Shown: positions 9,206 to 19,275 of the stretch, one piece after another | Layout: each line of letters opens with the position of its first letter | Numbering within the stretch: position 1 is the first letter of the stretch | Assembly: GCF_020171625.1 (NCBI RefSeq) | Contig: NZ_JAIUZY010000005.1 | Coordinates: forward strand, 372,001 to 436,000 | From: Salipiger bermudensis | GTDB lineage: Bacteria; Pseudomonadota; Alphaproteobacteria; Rhodobacterales; Rhodobacteraceae | Direction of reading: 5' to 3' | DNA length: 64,000 nt | Notes under the pieces: generated by a model | Told to the model about the DNA's origin: nothing | Seen by the model: only the letters and a program-made list of their open reading frames with translations | Database searches by the model: none | Translations under genes and position numbers: made by a program

Positions 9206-12200
9206 TCAAGCCGTCGTGGCCCGGGCCAGCGCGGCAGACACAAGATCGTGCGGCAGCGCCATGTAGCTTTGCGTCGCCGTCCAGATCAGCCCCGTTTCCA
9301 CCTCGCGCCCGGGCCAGATCTGCGCCAGTGCCGCCGCATAGGCCCCCATCTGGCGCAGCAGGCCCTCGGGCACCTCTGCCGGCGTCGCGGGCACGGTGCG
9401 GTTCGACTTGAAGTCCACCGCGATGACCTTGTCGGGGGTGACCAGAAGCCGGTCGATGACGCCGTGGATCCGTCCGACCGGCGCGATGCTGGCGGAAATC
9501 GGCACCTCGGCAAGGCTGCCGGGCGCGAAGAACGGCGCGAGGTTGCTGGCCGACAGGACCCGCATGGCATCCCTGACGAGGCTGTTTGTCTCTTCCGGGC
9601 AATCCTCGAGAATGGCCAGCACATGCTCGGATTTTGCGAGCCGCTGGTCTTCGGGCAGCTCGGAGAGATGCTCGAGCAGGAAGTGCAGCGCCGTGCCGCG
9701 GCGCTTGGCCTCCTCCTCGTCGTCCGCGAGCTCGCCGTCACGCGGCTCAGAGCCGATGACCTTGGCGCCACCAAGCCCGGATGGGGAAACCGCCTCCGCC
9801 GCCGGGTCGGGCGCCGCTGCCGGATGGCGGAACACCTCCGGCAGATCCACCTCGATGCGGGGCGTCTCCTCGACTGTCTCGTGCGGCAGGTCGCTCCAGT
9901 CGACGCGGCCCAGCGTCAGCCCCTCGCCGCTGCCCCAGCTGCCGAAGCCGAACTCGACAGGCTCCGCGCCCGAGCGCTCCATGCCGATCCGCACCTGATC
10001 GTACCAGGCGTTGCCCTGACTGCCGAGCTTGCCGGCGGCGGCGACCACCAGCCACTTCTCGGCCCGGGTCAGAGCCACGTAGAGCAGCCGGTCCCGCTCG
10101 CGCTGGTCGGCCTCCTTGGCCTCGGCCAGGGCCTGCGCCTGCACCTGCGGCTGGCCGTCGGCGCTGGCCTTCCAGACCGTGCCGGTCTCGCCCTCGAGCA
10201 GGCTGTCGCGGATCTGGCTGTTGGGCTCGGCGCAGTCGGGCAGGATCACGATCGGCGCCTCGAGGCCCTTCGCCCCGTGCACCGTCATCACCCGGATGCG
10301 GCTGCCGGCGCTGTCGGGGGCGCGCTTGATCTCGAGATCGTCGGTCTGCATCCATTCGAGGAAGCCGGTCAGCGAGGGCACCTCGGTCTGCTCGTAGGCC
10401 AGCGCCTGCGCGAGCAGCGCGTTGATGCCGTCCTCGGCCTCTTCGCCCAGCCGCCCGAGCAGCCGCTTGCGCCCGTCATGGCGCGTCAGGATGCGTTCGA
10501 TCAGGTCGTAGGGGCGCAGGAAGTCGGTCTCGCTGCGCAGGTCGTCGAGCACCGCCATCACGCGCGGCAAGGCTTCTCGGTTCCTGCGCAACTCTGCCCA
10601 GAGATAGCCCTTGCGACCCTGCGCCAGCGTGAAGAGCTGTTGCTGCGACAGGCCAAAGAGTGGCGAGCGCAGCGCGGTGGCGAGCGAGAGGTCATCCTCG
10701 GGCGTGGCGAGGAACGCCAGCAGCGCGCCGATGTCCTTCACCGCCAGCTCCGACATCACCTTGAGCCGGTCGGCCCCGGCAATCGGCAGGTTGTGCTGCT
10801 TGCAGGCGCGGATGATCTCGGAGAACAGCGTGCCGCGCCCGCGCACGAGGATCAGGAAATCGCCGGCATGGGCTGGGCGCGTCTTGTAGCTGCCGCTATG
10901 GCCGATCTCTTCAGGCAGCGGCGTGCCGATGGTGCGGTCGATGAAGCCCGCGATGCGGTTGGCGAGGATCACCGCATGATGGCGCTGGCCGATGCGGTCG
11001 ACCGGCTCGTACCAGTCGGCCTCTTCCTCGTCGTCCTTGGTGGATTCCACGTGCGGCCAGAGATCGACCCGGCCGGGCATCTCGGACTTGAAGGCGCGGT
11101 GGGTCTGATCCTGCGAGAACCCCGCCGCCTCTCGCCCGTCGAAGGTGTTGTCCACCAGCCGCAGGATCGGCTCGGCCGAGCGGAAGCTGTATTCCAGCAT
11201 CATCCGGCTGAGCGGGGCCTCGGTGCGCTGCAGGCGTTCGGCAAATTCGTCGCACATGCGGTCGAACTCGCGCGGGTCGGCGCCCTGGAACGAGTAGATC
11301 GATTGTTTCTTGTCACCCACCACGAAGATCGTGCGCCGCACGTCGGCGCGCGCGCCCTCGCCGGAGGTGAACTCGTGCGCCAGCCGCTCGATGACCTGCC
11401 ACTGCACCGGCGAGGTGTCCTGGGCCTCGTCCACGAGGATGTGGTCGATGCCGCCATCGAGCCGGTAGAGCACCCATTCCGCCACCCGCTCGTGCGAGAG
11501 CAGATCGCGCGCGCGGGTCACCAGATCGTCGAAATCGAGCCAGCCGCGGCGCTGCTTCTCGGTCTCGTAGGCGGGCAGGAACGCCTGCGCGAAGCGGTGC
11601 AGCGCCAGCTCGCGCCCCACGGCACCAAGCGCCAGCCGGGTCTCGCGCGCCTGTTCGACCCTTCGCATGAGGTCTTCGAGCCGGGTCATCAGCGGCTCGA
11701 GCGCGCCGGTGCGCAGCCCCTTGGTGGGGAAGCTGCCGATCTTGGCGGTGAACGGCTCCTTCGCGGCCTTGCCGGTGAGCAGCACGCCCTCGAGAATCTG
11801 CAGCGCGTCGAGATCGGGGGCGGTGATGCGGGACAGTTGCAGGCCCGCCTTCTGGTCGTTCTTGCCCGATCCGGCCAGCGCCGCCGCCAACTCGCGCAGC
11901 AGCTCGATCTCGCCGCCGAGGAAGACCGACGCCAGCAGCGTCTCGTCGCTGTCGTCGGGCGAAAGGCCGTACATGGCAAGGATGTCTTCCCGCGCGCGGG
12001 CCGGCAGGAACGCCTCCTTGGTGCGGCAGATCTCGGCCAGCAGCTTGTCGGGATCGTCGGTCAGGTAACGCGCAAGCTCGGCCACCAGAGCCTGTTGCGG
12101 GCCTTCCGAGAGCCGGTCGAGTACCTCGGCGCGCAAAAGCTGCGCCGCGCGGTCCTCCATCTCGTGGAACTGCGGAGAGACACCGGCCTCGAGCGGGAAG

Positions 12201-12598
12201 CGCCGCAGGAGCGAGGCGCAGAACGAGTGGATGGTCTGGATGCGCAGACCGCCCGGTGTCTCGATGGCGCGGGCAAAGAGCGTACGCGCGCCGGCCAGTC
12301 GGTCGGGCGGCAGCGGTCCGTCGAGGCCAAGCTGGCGCAGCTCGGCCCGGAGCGCCTCGTCATCCAGCATCGCCCAGGCGCCGAGACGGCGGAACAGGCG
12401 GTTCTGCATCTCGGTGGCGGCGGCCTTGGTGTAGGTCAGGCACAGGATGTGCTCGGGCAGCACCCCGTCGAGCAGCAGCCGCGCCACCCGGTCGGTGAGC
12501 ACGCGGGTCTTGCCCGATCCGGCATTGGCCGAGAGCCATGTCGACAGGTCCGGTCGCGCGGCGCGGACCTGCGCCTCGGTTGCCTCGTCGCGCTTCAT
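9206..12598 (-). CDS. addA: Double-strand break repair helicase-nuclease AddA
   Basis: 1130 residues, UvrD-like SF1A helicase fused to a nuclease. The Walker A motif A-N-A-G-S-G-K-T lies at about 24-31; motif Ia L-T-Y-T-K-A-A-A follows, then the helicase DEAQD box (V-D-E-A-Q-D-T), V-G-D-K-K-Q-S-I-Y, and late motifs [10 protein letters not shown] and V-A-L-T-R-A. The C-terminal PD-(D/E)xK nuclease shows V-D-F-K-S-N near residue 1061. With AddB it resects broken ends for RecA. Its ATG overlaps the addB stop as ATGA, so I start at 12598 and not at in-frame codons further upstream. Confidence 0.96.
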   Translation of the reverse strand: MKRDEATEAQVRAARPDLSTWLSANAGSGKTRVLTDRVARLLLDGVLPEHILCLTYTKAAATEMQNRLFRRLGAWAMLDDEALRAELRQLGLDGPLPPDRLAGARTLFARAIETPGGLRIQTIHSFCASLLRRFPLEAGVSPQFHEMEDRAAQLLRAEVLDRLSEGPQQALVAELARYLTDDPDKLLAEICRTKEAFLPARAREDILAMYGLSPDDSDETLLASVFLGGEIELLRELAAALAGSGKNDQKAGLQLSRITAPDLDALQILEGVLLTGKAAKEPFTAKIGSFPTKGLRTGALEPLMTRLEDLMRRVEQARETRLALGAVGRELALHRFAQAFLPAYETEKQRRGWLDFDDLVTRARDLLSHERVAEWVLYRLDGGIDHILVDEAQDTSPVQWQVIERLAHEFTSGEGARADVRRTIFVVGDKKQSIYSFQGADPREFDRMCDEFAERLQRTEAPLSRMMLEYSFRSAEPILRLVDNTFDGREAAGFSQDQTHRAFKSEMPGRVDLWPHVESTKDDEEEADWYEPVDRIGQRHHAVILANRIAGFIDRTIGTPLPEEIGHSGSYKTRPAHAGDFLILVRGRGTLFSEIIRACKQHNLPIAGADRLKVMSELAVKDIGALLAFLATPEDDLSLATALRSPLFGLSQQQLFTLAQGRKGYLWAELRRNREALPRVMAVLDDLRSETDFLRPYDLIERILTRHDGRKRLLGRLGEEAEDGINALLAQALAYEQTEVPSLTGFLEWMQTDDLEIKRAPDSAGSRIRVMTVHGAKGLEAPIVILPDCAEPNSQIRDSLLEGETGTVWKASADGQPQVQAQALAEAKEADQRERDRLLYVALTRAEKWLVVAAAGKLGSQGNAWYDQVRIGMERSGAEPVEFGFGSWGSGEGLTLGRVDWSDLPHETVEETPRIEVDLPEVFRHPAAAPDPAAEAVSPSGLGGAKVIGSEPRDGELADDEEEAKRRGTALHFLLEHLSELPEDQRLAKSEHVLAILEDCPEETNSLVRDAMRVLSASNLAPFFAPGSLAEVPISASIAPVGRIHGVIDRLLVTPDKVIAVDFKSNRTVPATPAEVPEGLLRQMGAYAAALAQIWPGREVETGLIWTATQSYMALPHDLVSAALARATTA

Positions 12599-15525
12599 TC
12601 CAGCACCTCGCGGTCGGCTTCGTCGACCACGTCCCATTCGCCGAAGCGCGACAGGTGGTCATACTCGGACAGGTCCTTCTCCCGTACCAGCGCGGCGCGG
12701 GCGGTATAGCCGCGATCGGGCTCGAACCAGCGGGTCATCAGGGTCTCGAACTCGGCCCAGACCTGCTGCGCCGGCATCTCTTCGAGGGGCGCCGGCACCT
12801 CGCGCGGCGTGTTCGCGACCGAGACGAACACGGCCTGTTCCGTGTGCCGTGGCTGCAGGTCCTTGAACGCGCCGCGCTCGACCATCGCCGCCTCGAGAAG
12901 AAGCTGCTTGTCGAAATGGCGCTGCTGGCTCTCGGTCGGGGCGGCGCCGGTCTTGTAGTCGTAGAGATGCGCGCCGCCGCGATCGTCGATGTCGATCCGG
13001 TCGGCCTTGCCCCGCAGGGTGAACCCCAGCGCCGGGATCTCGGCATGGCCCATGATCTCGAAATGCGCCGGGCGGGCGATGGCCTGCCGGTCGCGCTCGG
13101 TCTCTGCGAACCACTCCGCCACGCGCCCGAGCCGCGCCTGCCAGAGATGCCGGGTCGTGGGGTAGGGCACGCGCTCCGGGTCACCGATCAGCGCGGAGGT
13201 GCGGCGCAGCAGCGCCTCGGTGCTGAGCTGCGACGGATCCGCGAGGCTCTCCTTCACGAACTCCTCGAGCACCTCGTGGATCAGGATGCCGCGCAGCAGC
13301 GCATCGGGGGCGCGTTGCAGCGGATTGAGCGGCGCGAGCCGCAGCACCCGCTTGGCGTAGATGTGGAACGGGTCGCGGATCAGGTGCTTGATCTCGGTGA
13401 CCGACAGGCTGCGGGGGCGCGCTTCGACCGGCGGCGCCGGCGAGGGCCGGGTCGCCGGCGGGCTTGGTTGCGGCTTTTCCAGCGCGCGGGCCAGCGCCAG
13501 CCAGTGACGGCCCCGCGCTTTCATTGCGCTAAGCGCCTGCGGCCCGCTGCGGTCGGGCAGGCCGTTCATCAGGTTCATCAGGCGGTTGAGCCAGCGCGAG
13601 GGCACCGTCTCGGCATCGTCGGACTTGAGCGCACGGGTCAGCCAGACCTGCGGCGCGGCCACCGCCTGCTGGAAGTCATGCGCGGCGAGGCCGATGCGCC
13701 GCTCGGGCACCAGAAGGCCCGCCTTGTGGCGCATCCGGCGGTTCAGCCACGGATCGGCGCCGGGGAGTTCCGGCCACGAGCCTTCGTTGAGCCCGCCGAG
13801 GATCAGCAGGTCGGCCCCCATCACGCGGGCCTCGAGCGTGCCCCAGATCAGGATGCGCGGGTGCGGCGCGTCGCGGTCGCGCAGCTCGTGCTGCTGCAGG
13901 ATCGCCGCGAAGAGATCGCCGTAATCGCGCGCGTCGAGATCGGTGCCAAAGCCCGCCTCGTCGCGCAGACCCTCGACCACCGCCCGCGCTTTGCGCCCGG
14001 CGGCCTCTTTCCAGAGCTCGGAATCTTCACCCTGCGGCCCGGCGGCGATGGCCTCGGCGCGGGCGACATGATCCTCCAGCCAGTCCGACAGCGCGCGTTT
14101 GCCGCGCCGGGGCGGTTGGCAGAAGCTGTCGGCAACCCAGTTCGCCCAGCTCTCCATCTCCTCCGCCACGCCCCAGGCGCGGATCAGCTCGGGGCGCGGG
14201 TAGGGCCAGGACTTGTTGCGGATATGCAGCTCGAGCTCGCGGGTGGCGCGCAGGTGCTCGCCGCGGTCATGGCCGGAATGGCAAAGCGGGTGCTTGAGCA
14301 GGGTCAGCAGGGCTTCGGCGGTCAGATCGTGCTGGAACAGGGTCGCCACGTGGCGCAGGAAGCGCCCCGGTGGTGACAGCTGCAGCGGCGTGCCGGCGGA
14401 ATCGTCGGGCAGGATGTTCCAGCGGTCGAGCGCCGCCGTGACCTGCCGCGTCAGCATCCGGTCGGGGGTGATCAGCGCCGCCGTGACGCCCTCCTCGGTG
14501 GCCTGCCGCAGTCGCAGCGCGATGGCGGTGGCCTCGTCGCGCTGCGAGGCGGCCTCGACCAGCGTCAGATCGTCGGTGGCGGCAATCAGGTCGGGCAGCC
14601 TCGGCCCCTCGTCGCGCCACTGGTCGGTGACGGGGGCAGGGCGCAGCGCCAGCGAAATCAGCCGGTTGCGCGCCGCGCTCGGCGGCTCGGCCTCGGACCA
14701 GCGCAGCACCTCGCCGGCCTGCATCCCGAGGTCGTTGACCAGCTTGGCAAAGCGGAACTGCGGGTGGTCCTCGCTGGCCAGCGCATCGGTCAGCCCGTGC
14801 CAGACGCTTTCGGGCGTATCGAAATCGAAGCCCGGCAGCACCAAAGCGCCCTGCGGCAGCCGCGCCACCGCGCGCATCAGTTCGTTCGTGCCCCCGCGAG
14901 AGCCGGTCGAACCGGCAAGGATCACCGGATGGGCCGGCGGGTTGACCTCCCAGTCGGACAGCCTCTGTTGCAGCGCCAGCCGGCGGAACGCGGTAGTGTC
15001 GGGCGCATCCTCGGCGCTGTCGAAATAGCGCTGCACGATGTTGAGAAAGCTCAGCGCGCGCTGCCAGTGGCCGGACTCGTCGCTGACATCGAGCGCCGCG
15101 ATATCCTCGGGCGAGACGCCCTCGTCCTGCATCTGGTCCATCAGCGTGGCGAGGCTGTCGGCGAGGTCGAAAAGCGCGGTGCGCGGGGCAAGGTCGGGTT
15201 GCGAGTCGAGCAGGCCCGAGACCAGCCCGGTCAGCTCCAGCCGCCGCCGCAGGGGCGAGACCGGCGCCGGCAGATGGCTCAGCGCGATCGGGTCGGCGAC
15301 ATTGCTCAGGAGGCGGATGCGCGGCAGCAAGGTCGCCGGCCCGCGGTCAAAGATCTGCCGGATTCGCCGCGCCATGCGGGTGGTGTTCACGATCAGCTCG
15401 ACCCGCGCCATGGCCTCGGGCGGCTGGCCGTCCATGCGCGCACGCAGCCCCGCGACCAGCGCCTCGGGGAAGTCGATGCCGGGGGCCACGGCAAAGACGC
15501 GCGGGGCGGCGGAGGGCTCAAACAT
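12595..15525 (-). CDS. addB: Double-strand break repair protein AddB
   Basis: 976 residues, the alphaproteobacterial AddB type. The inactive helicase-like part occupies roughly 1-650. The C-terminal nuclease starts S-V-T-E-I-K-H-L-I-R-D-P-F and carries R-G-K-A-D-R-I-D-I-D and Y-D-Y-K-T-G-A-A-P, the usual metal-binding residues. The final ~280 residues contain no cysteine, so the Fe-S cluster described for Bacillus AddB is probably absent. It pairs with AddA, overlaps addA by 4 bp and murU by 8 bp, and is part of one operon. Confidence 0.94.
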   Translation of the reverse strand: MFEPSAAPRVFAVAPGIDFPEALVAGLRARMDGQPPEAMARVELIVNTTRMARRIRQIFDRGPATLLPRIRLLSNVADPIALSHLPAPVSPLRRRLELTGLVSGLLDSQPDLAPRTALFDLADSLATLMDQMQDEGVSPEDIAALDVSDESGHWQRALSFLNIVQRYFDSAEDAPDTTAFRRLALQQRLSDWEVNPPAHPVILAGSTGSRGGTNELMRAVARLPQGALVLPGFDFDTPESVWHGLTDALASEDHPQFRFAKLVNDLGMQAGEVLRWSEAEPPSAARNRLISLALRPAPVTDQWRDEGPRLPDLIAATDDLTLVEAASQRDEATAIALRLRQATEEGVTAALITPDRMLTRQVTAALDRWNILPDDSAGTPLQLSPPGRFLRHVATLFQHDLTAEALLTLLKHPLCHSGHDRGEHLRATRELELHIRNKSWPYPRPELIRAWGVAEEMESWANWVADSFCQPPRRGKRALSDWLEDHVARAEAIAAGPQGEDSELWKEAAGRKARAVVEGLRDEAGFGTDLDARDYGDLFAAILQQHELRDRDAPHPRILIWGTLEARVMGADLLILGGLNEGSWPELPGADPWLNRRMRHKAGLLVPERRIGLAAHDFQQAVAAPQVWLTRALKSDDAETVPSRWLNRLMNLMNGLPDRSGPQALSAMKARGRHWLALARALEKPQPSPPATRPSPAPPVEARPRSLSVTEIKHLIRDPFHIYAKRVLRLAPLNPLQRAPDALLRGILIHEVLEEFVKESLADPSQLSTEALLRRTSALIGDPERVPYPTTRHLWQARLGRVAEWFAETERDRQAIARPAHFEIMGHAEIPALGFTLRGKADRIDIDDRGGAHLYDYKTGAAPTESQQRHFDKQLLLEAAMVERGAFKDLQPRHTEQAVFVSVANTPREVPAPLEEMPAQQVWAEFETLMTRWFEPDRGYTARAALVREKDLSEYDHLSRFGEWDVVDEADREVLE

Positions 15526-16198
15526 CGGCGGCCAGCATGTCTTCTGCGAGACGGATGCCGTCGGGGTGGCCCACGTCGCACCAATGGCCCGGATAGGGCA
15601 GCCCGCAGAGCCGGCCTTGCTCGGCCATCTGGTTCCAGACCACGTTCAGCGAGAAAACCGGCTCTGTCACGGCGCGAAGCGCCTCGGTTTTGACGATCTG
15701 CGCACCGCTATAGACGAGATCTCCGCCACGGCTGAGCCGGCCATCGCCCAAGATGTCGAAATCGCCGCCGCCCTTGCGGCCCACGGCGTTTGCAAGCGGC
15801 ACGCAAAGCAGCAGCGCGTCCATGCGCGCCGGGTCCCACGCCTCGGCCAGCAGGCGCAGAGGGTTGGGGCCGGACCAGACCGCGTCGGTGTTGAGCGTGA
15901 AGACCGGGTCCGCGCCCAGCAGCGGCAGCGCGTGTCGCAGCCCGCCGCCGGTGTCGAGGATCTCGGGTTCCTCGCGCGAGACGGTGACGTCGCGGGGGGC
16001 GAGATGCGCCTCGAGCTGGTCCGCGCGATAATGCGCATTGGCAACCCGGCGCAGCGGGCCGAAGCCCTCGGCCAGCGCCAGCGCGTGGTCGATCAGTGGC
16101 CGGCCTGCGACCTCGATCAGCGGCTTGGGGCGGTCGGCGGTGAGGGCGCCCATGCGGGTGCCGAAACCGGCGGCAAAGAGCATCAGGGCGTCGGGCAT
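15518..16198 (-). CDS. murU: N-acetylmuramate alpha-1-phosphate uridylyltransferase MurU-like nucleotidyltransferase
   Basis: 226 residues, NTP_transferase fold. The nucleotide loop A-A-G-F-G-T-R-M is followed by the activating lysine in R-P-K-P-L, and the metal-binding N-T-D-A-V-W near residue 100. The MurU assignment rests mainly on the overlapping upstream kinase gene, which resembles AmgK; together they convert MurNAc to UDP-MurNAc in the recycling route that bypasses de novo synthesis. Sequence alone would also fit a mannose-1-phosphate guanylyltransferase. It overlaps amgK by 16 bp and addB by 8 bp. Confidence 0.85.
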   Translation of the reverse strand: MPDALMLFAAGFGTRMGALTADRPKPLIEVAGRPLIDHALALAEGFGPLRRVANAHYRADQLEAHLAPRDVTVSREEPEILDTGGGLRHALPLLGADPVFTLNTDAVWSGPNPLRLLAEAWDPARMDALLLCVPLANAVGRKGGGDFDILGDGRLSRGGDLVYSGAQIVKTEALRAVTEPVFSLNVVWNQMAEQGRLCGLPYPGHWCDVGHPDGIRLAEDMLAADV

Positions 16199-17160
16199 GG
16201 GGATTTCAGCCTTTGCAGGATCTCGGGCGATGGCGCGGGAAGCGCCGGATGCAGGATCGCGGCGATCTCTGCAAGGGCCGGGTGGCGCAGGTCGGCCTGC
16301 AGGTGGCCCCAGACCCGCGGGATCAGGTCGATATAGCCGGGCTTGCCCCGGGTCGCCGAGAGCCGGGCAAAGACCCCGAGGATGCGCAGGTTGCGCTGGG
16401 CGCCCAGCACCGCCAGGGCGGTGCGGAAGGGCGTCTCGGGCAGGCGGGTCTGCGCGAGATAGTGACGGATCGCGGCCTCGGCGGTCTCGGGCGCCACGTC
16501 GCGGCGGGCATCCTCGATCAGCGAGACGAGATCATAGGCGCGGTGGCCCTGCAGCGCGTCCTGGAAATCGAGCAGCCCGGCGCGGGCGGGGCCTTCGCGC
16601 TCCGGCAGCCAGAGGATGTTCTCGGCGTGATAGTCGCGCAGGATCATCACGTCGGTCTCGGGGGTGTGGGCTGCGAGCGCACGCTCGAAGGCCTGCGCGC
16701 AGGCCTCTAGGGTGCCGGGCGGCGGGGCAAGGCCCGCGTTGGTGGCGTAGCAGGTGAAGGCGAGATCGGTCATCGTCGCGAGATTCTGCGGATCGGCCCT
16801 TGGCAGATCGGGCGGCGGTGCGTGGCGATGCAGCGCGATGAGGGCGTCGGTCGCTGCGAGATAGAGCCGCTTTTCGGTCTCGGGATCGGTGGCGAGCCGG
16901 GCGATGAGCCCGTCGCCCAGATCCTCGAGCAGCAGCTTGCCCGGGGCTTCGGCAAGGATCTGCGGCGCGCTCAGGCCAAGCGACAGCAGATGCCGCGAGA
17001 GCCGGGCGAAGAGCGCGGTGTCGCCCTCGGGGTCGTCCATCAGGATCGCCCGCGCGGCCCCCTTGGCCAACCGCGTGTAGCGCCGGGCCGAGGCATCGCC
17101 GGCGATCGGCGTGGCGGTGGCCTCGGCCCAGCCGGCCTCGGCGAGGAAGCGGTCGGTCAT
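16183..17160 (-). CDS. amgK: Anomeric MurNAc/GlcNAc kinase AmgK-like phosphotransferase
   Basis: 325 residues, APH-fold kinase. The N-terminus A-G-D-A-S-A-R-R-Y-T-R is typical of the tsaE-linked kinase group; the catalytic loop L-R-D-Y-H-A-E-N-I-L-W and metal-binding L-L-D-F-Q-D-A follow. AmgK phosphorylates MurNAc and GlcNAc at C1, feeding MurU. The start at 17160 overlaps the tsaE stop as ATGA. The conserved order tsaE-amgK-murU supports the role; substrate specificity is inferred from that context. Confidence 0.86.
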   Translation of the reverse strand: MTDRFLAEAGWAEATATPIAGDASARRYTRLAKGAARAILMDDPEGDTALFARLSRHLLSLGLSAPQILAEAPGKLLLEDLGDGLIARLATDPETEKRLYLAATDALIALHRHAPPPDLPRADPQNLATMTDLAFTCYATNAGLAPPPGTLEACAQAFERALAAHTPETDVMILRDYHAENILWLPEREGPARAGLLDFQDALQGHRAYDLVSLIEDARRDVAPETAEAAIRHYLAQTRLPETPFRTALAVLGAQRNLRILGVFARLSATRGKPGYIDLIPRVWGHLQADLRHPALAEIAAILHPALPAPSPEILQRLKSPCPTP

Positions 17161-17630
17161 GTCGTCAGCTCCGGCACGATGGTGTCCCAGCGCGCATCGC
17201 TCCAGTCGATCGTCAGCGCGCGGCTGTCCTCGGCTGCGCCTGCGTCGAAACTCAGCGAGAGCGCGTCGGCGGGGGCCAGATCCTCGAGCCGGTCGGGCCA
17301 TTCGACGAGGCAGATCGCGGTCTCGAAGGCGTCGGCGAGGCCAAGCTCCTCGCATTGGTCCGGGTCGGAGAGGCGGTAGAGATCGGCGTGCCAGAGCTCG
17401 CCGGCCACGGTGTCGTAGACCTGCACCAGCGTGAAGGTCGGCGAGGGCACATCCTCGGGCGGGTCCTGCAGGGCGTGGATCAGGCAGCGGGCGAAATGGG
17501 TCTTTCCGGCCCCGATACCGCCCGAGAGCAGCAGCACGTCGCCGGGCGAGAGCCGCGTCGCCAGTCGGCGGGCGAGGGCACAGGTCGCCTCGGGCGAGGT
17601 CAGGGTGAGAGCGGCGCGCGGCGAGGTCAT
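17157..17630 (-). CDS. tsaE: tRNA threonylcarbamoyladenosine biosynthesis protein TsaE
   Basis: 157 residues, P-loop ATPase. The Walker A motif S-G-G-I-G-A-G-K-T-H lies at about 36-45, followed by the family motif S-P-T-F-T-L-V and a Y-R-L-S-D-P stretch, and W-P-D-R near the end. It powers the TsaD-containing complex that makes t6A37 on ANN-decoding tRNAs; tsaD is encoded 16 kb away at 33552-34631. The ATG at 17630 gives the family length. It is the first gene of the amgK-murU-addB-addA operon. Confidence 0.94.
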   Translation of the reverse strand: MTSPRAALTLTSPEATCALARRLATRLSPGDVLLLSGGIGAGKTHFARCLIHALQDPPEDVPSPTFTLVQVYDTVAGELWHADLYRLSDPDQCEELGLADAFETAICLVEWPDRLEDLAPADALSLSFDAGAAEDSRALTIDWSDARWDTIVPELTT

Positions 17631-17686
17631 GGCCGCGAAGATACCCGCCCGCCGCGCCGGCGCAAGCGGGTTCCCGAGACAGCCGC

Positions 17687-19221
17687 TCAGAGCTGGGCGA
17701 GCGGTTCCGGCTGCCGCATGGGCAGCCGGCTGAAGCGCACCATCGTGGCGCCGCCGGGCAGGGGGGCGGCGTGGCAGCACAGGGGGCGGCCATCGTGGTC
17801 GTGCAGCTCGGCATCCCACGGGGCGCGATCACGCTCTAGCGTCACGAACTCGCGCAGGTCGCCCCAGATCGGGCTGGGCCGAAACGCGGCGCGCCAGTGC
17901 TGCGTGGCCTCTCCGATGCAGTGGTCGGCGACGCTTTCTTCTGGGTCGGCCCCCCACATCTCGCGGTAGGGGGCGTTGCAGAAGGCGAGCTTTCCGGTGC
18001 GGGAGAACACGGCGATGGCCTCGTCGAGGCTGTCGATCACCGATTGAGAGGTTTCGAGCTCCTGCCGGAAATGCCGGGTGAGAGAGACCTCGGCGCTGAT
18101 ATCCTCGAACAGGAAGGCGATGCCGCCATCGGGATTGGGCCGGCCGGTCATCCGGTAGGTTGCCCCCGACGGCAGCGACCACGTCTCGACATAGTGGTCG
18201 CTGCTGGCGGCGGCGATGACCTCCCCAGCTTGTCGCGCCAGCTGCGGTAGTCGCGCGGCTCGGGCAGGACCTGCCGGTCGCGCAGCATGTCAAAGAAGCT
18301 GAGCAGGTTGGGGCGGCCGGTCAGGAAATCCGCCGGCAGGCGGGTCAGGTCGAGCAGGGCCGGGTTGAACAGCGCCAGCCGACGCTCCCTGTCGAACACC
18401 GCGAGCGCGATCGGCAGATGCGCGAAGATCCGGCTCAGCGTTTGCATGAAGTTGCGCTGGGTGGTCTCGGCGGCGATCACCGCGTCGATGTTCTGGGCAT
18501 AGTGCAGCCAGCCGTCCGACACGCGGCACGACTGGACCTCGTACCACGCGGCGGGGCCGTCGCCCTCTCCGCCAAGTCTCGTGCGGGTGACCCGCCGCGG
18601 CTGCGCCGGATCGGGCGGCAAGGAGAACGGCGCGCTGCCGGGCGCCGCGCCCGCCTGCGCGTGCAGATCGTCGAAGAACGTGTTGCTCCAGGTCACGGCG
18701 TGGGCGCTGTCCGTCATCCAGATGGCCAGCGGCGCGCGGCCCACGACACGGTGGAGGCGCATCGCCTCTGGTTCGTTGAGGCGCAGTCTCAGCGCCTCTC
18801 CGCTGGGCAGGGGCGGGGCCGCGATCTCGAGGCGGAGGCTGTCGCCCTCCGGCGTGAGGGTCAGCCGGGTCTGCGTATCCTGCACCGCGGTGTAGTGGCC
18901 CGGTGATTGCGGCGGCGCGTCGGGCAGGGGGCCGAAGAGCGGCTGCAGGGTCGCGACGATCTCGGCCCAGCCGAGCGGGGCCACGGTGGTGTGGCCAAAC
19001 AGCCGGTCGGCCTGCGAGGAGCTGTCGATCACCACGCCGTCGCGCAGCAGCAGCGTGATCGGCGGCTCCGGCGCCTTGGCAAGCTCTGCCTTGGGGATCC
19101 GCCGGGTGGAGCGGTTGACCAGCCATCCCGCGAGGAAGGCGGCGCCGCCGGCGATCAGGCCGGTGAAAAGAGCGAGCGTTGGTTCGACCAAGGCGCAGAT
19201 CCCGAAATATGTCCCTCCCAT
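17687..19221 (-). pseudogene. PAS-domain signalling protein interrupted by a single frameshift
   Basis: Two frames join into one ~510-residue protein. Part 1 starts at 19221 with a membrane segment (residues about 12-32) and PAS-like repeats, and runs in frame to F-F-D-M-L-R-D-R-Q and R-S-W-R-D-K-L-G. Part 2 continues in another frame with E-V-I-A-A-A, Y-V-E-T-W-S-L-P-S-G and T-G-R-P-N-P-D-G-G-I-A-F-L-F-E-D-I-S-A-E to the stop at 17687. The frames meet at the C4 run 18223-18226 (G4 on the coding strand); one more G restores the protein. No histidine-kinase core is visible. It lies directly downstream of regB. Either a real mutation or a base-calling error is possible. Confidence 0.8.
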
Positions 19222-19275
19222 TGGGTACGGCAGGAAGGGTTAATCCGGGGTTAAACGGCGCTATCGAAGGTTGTG

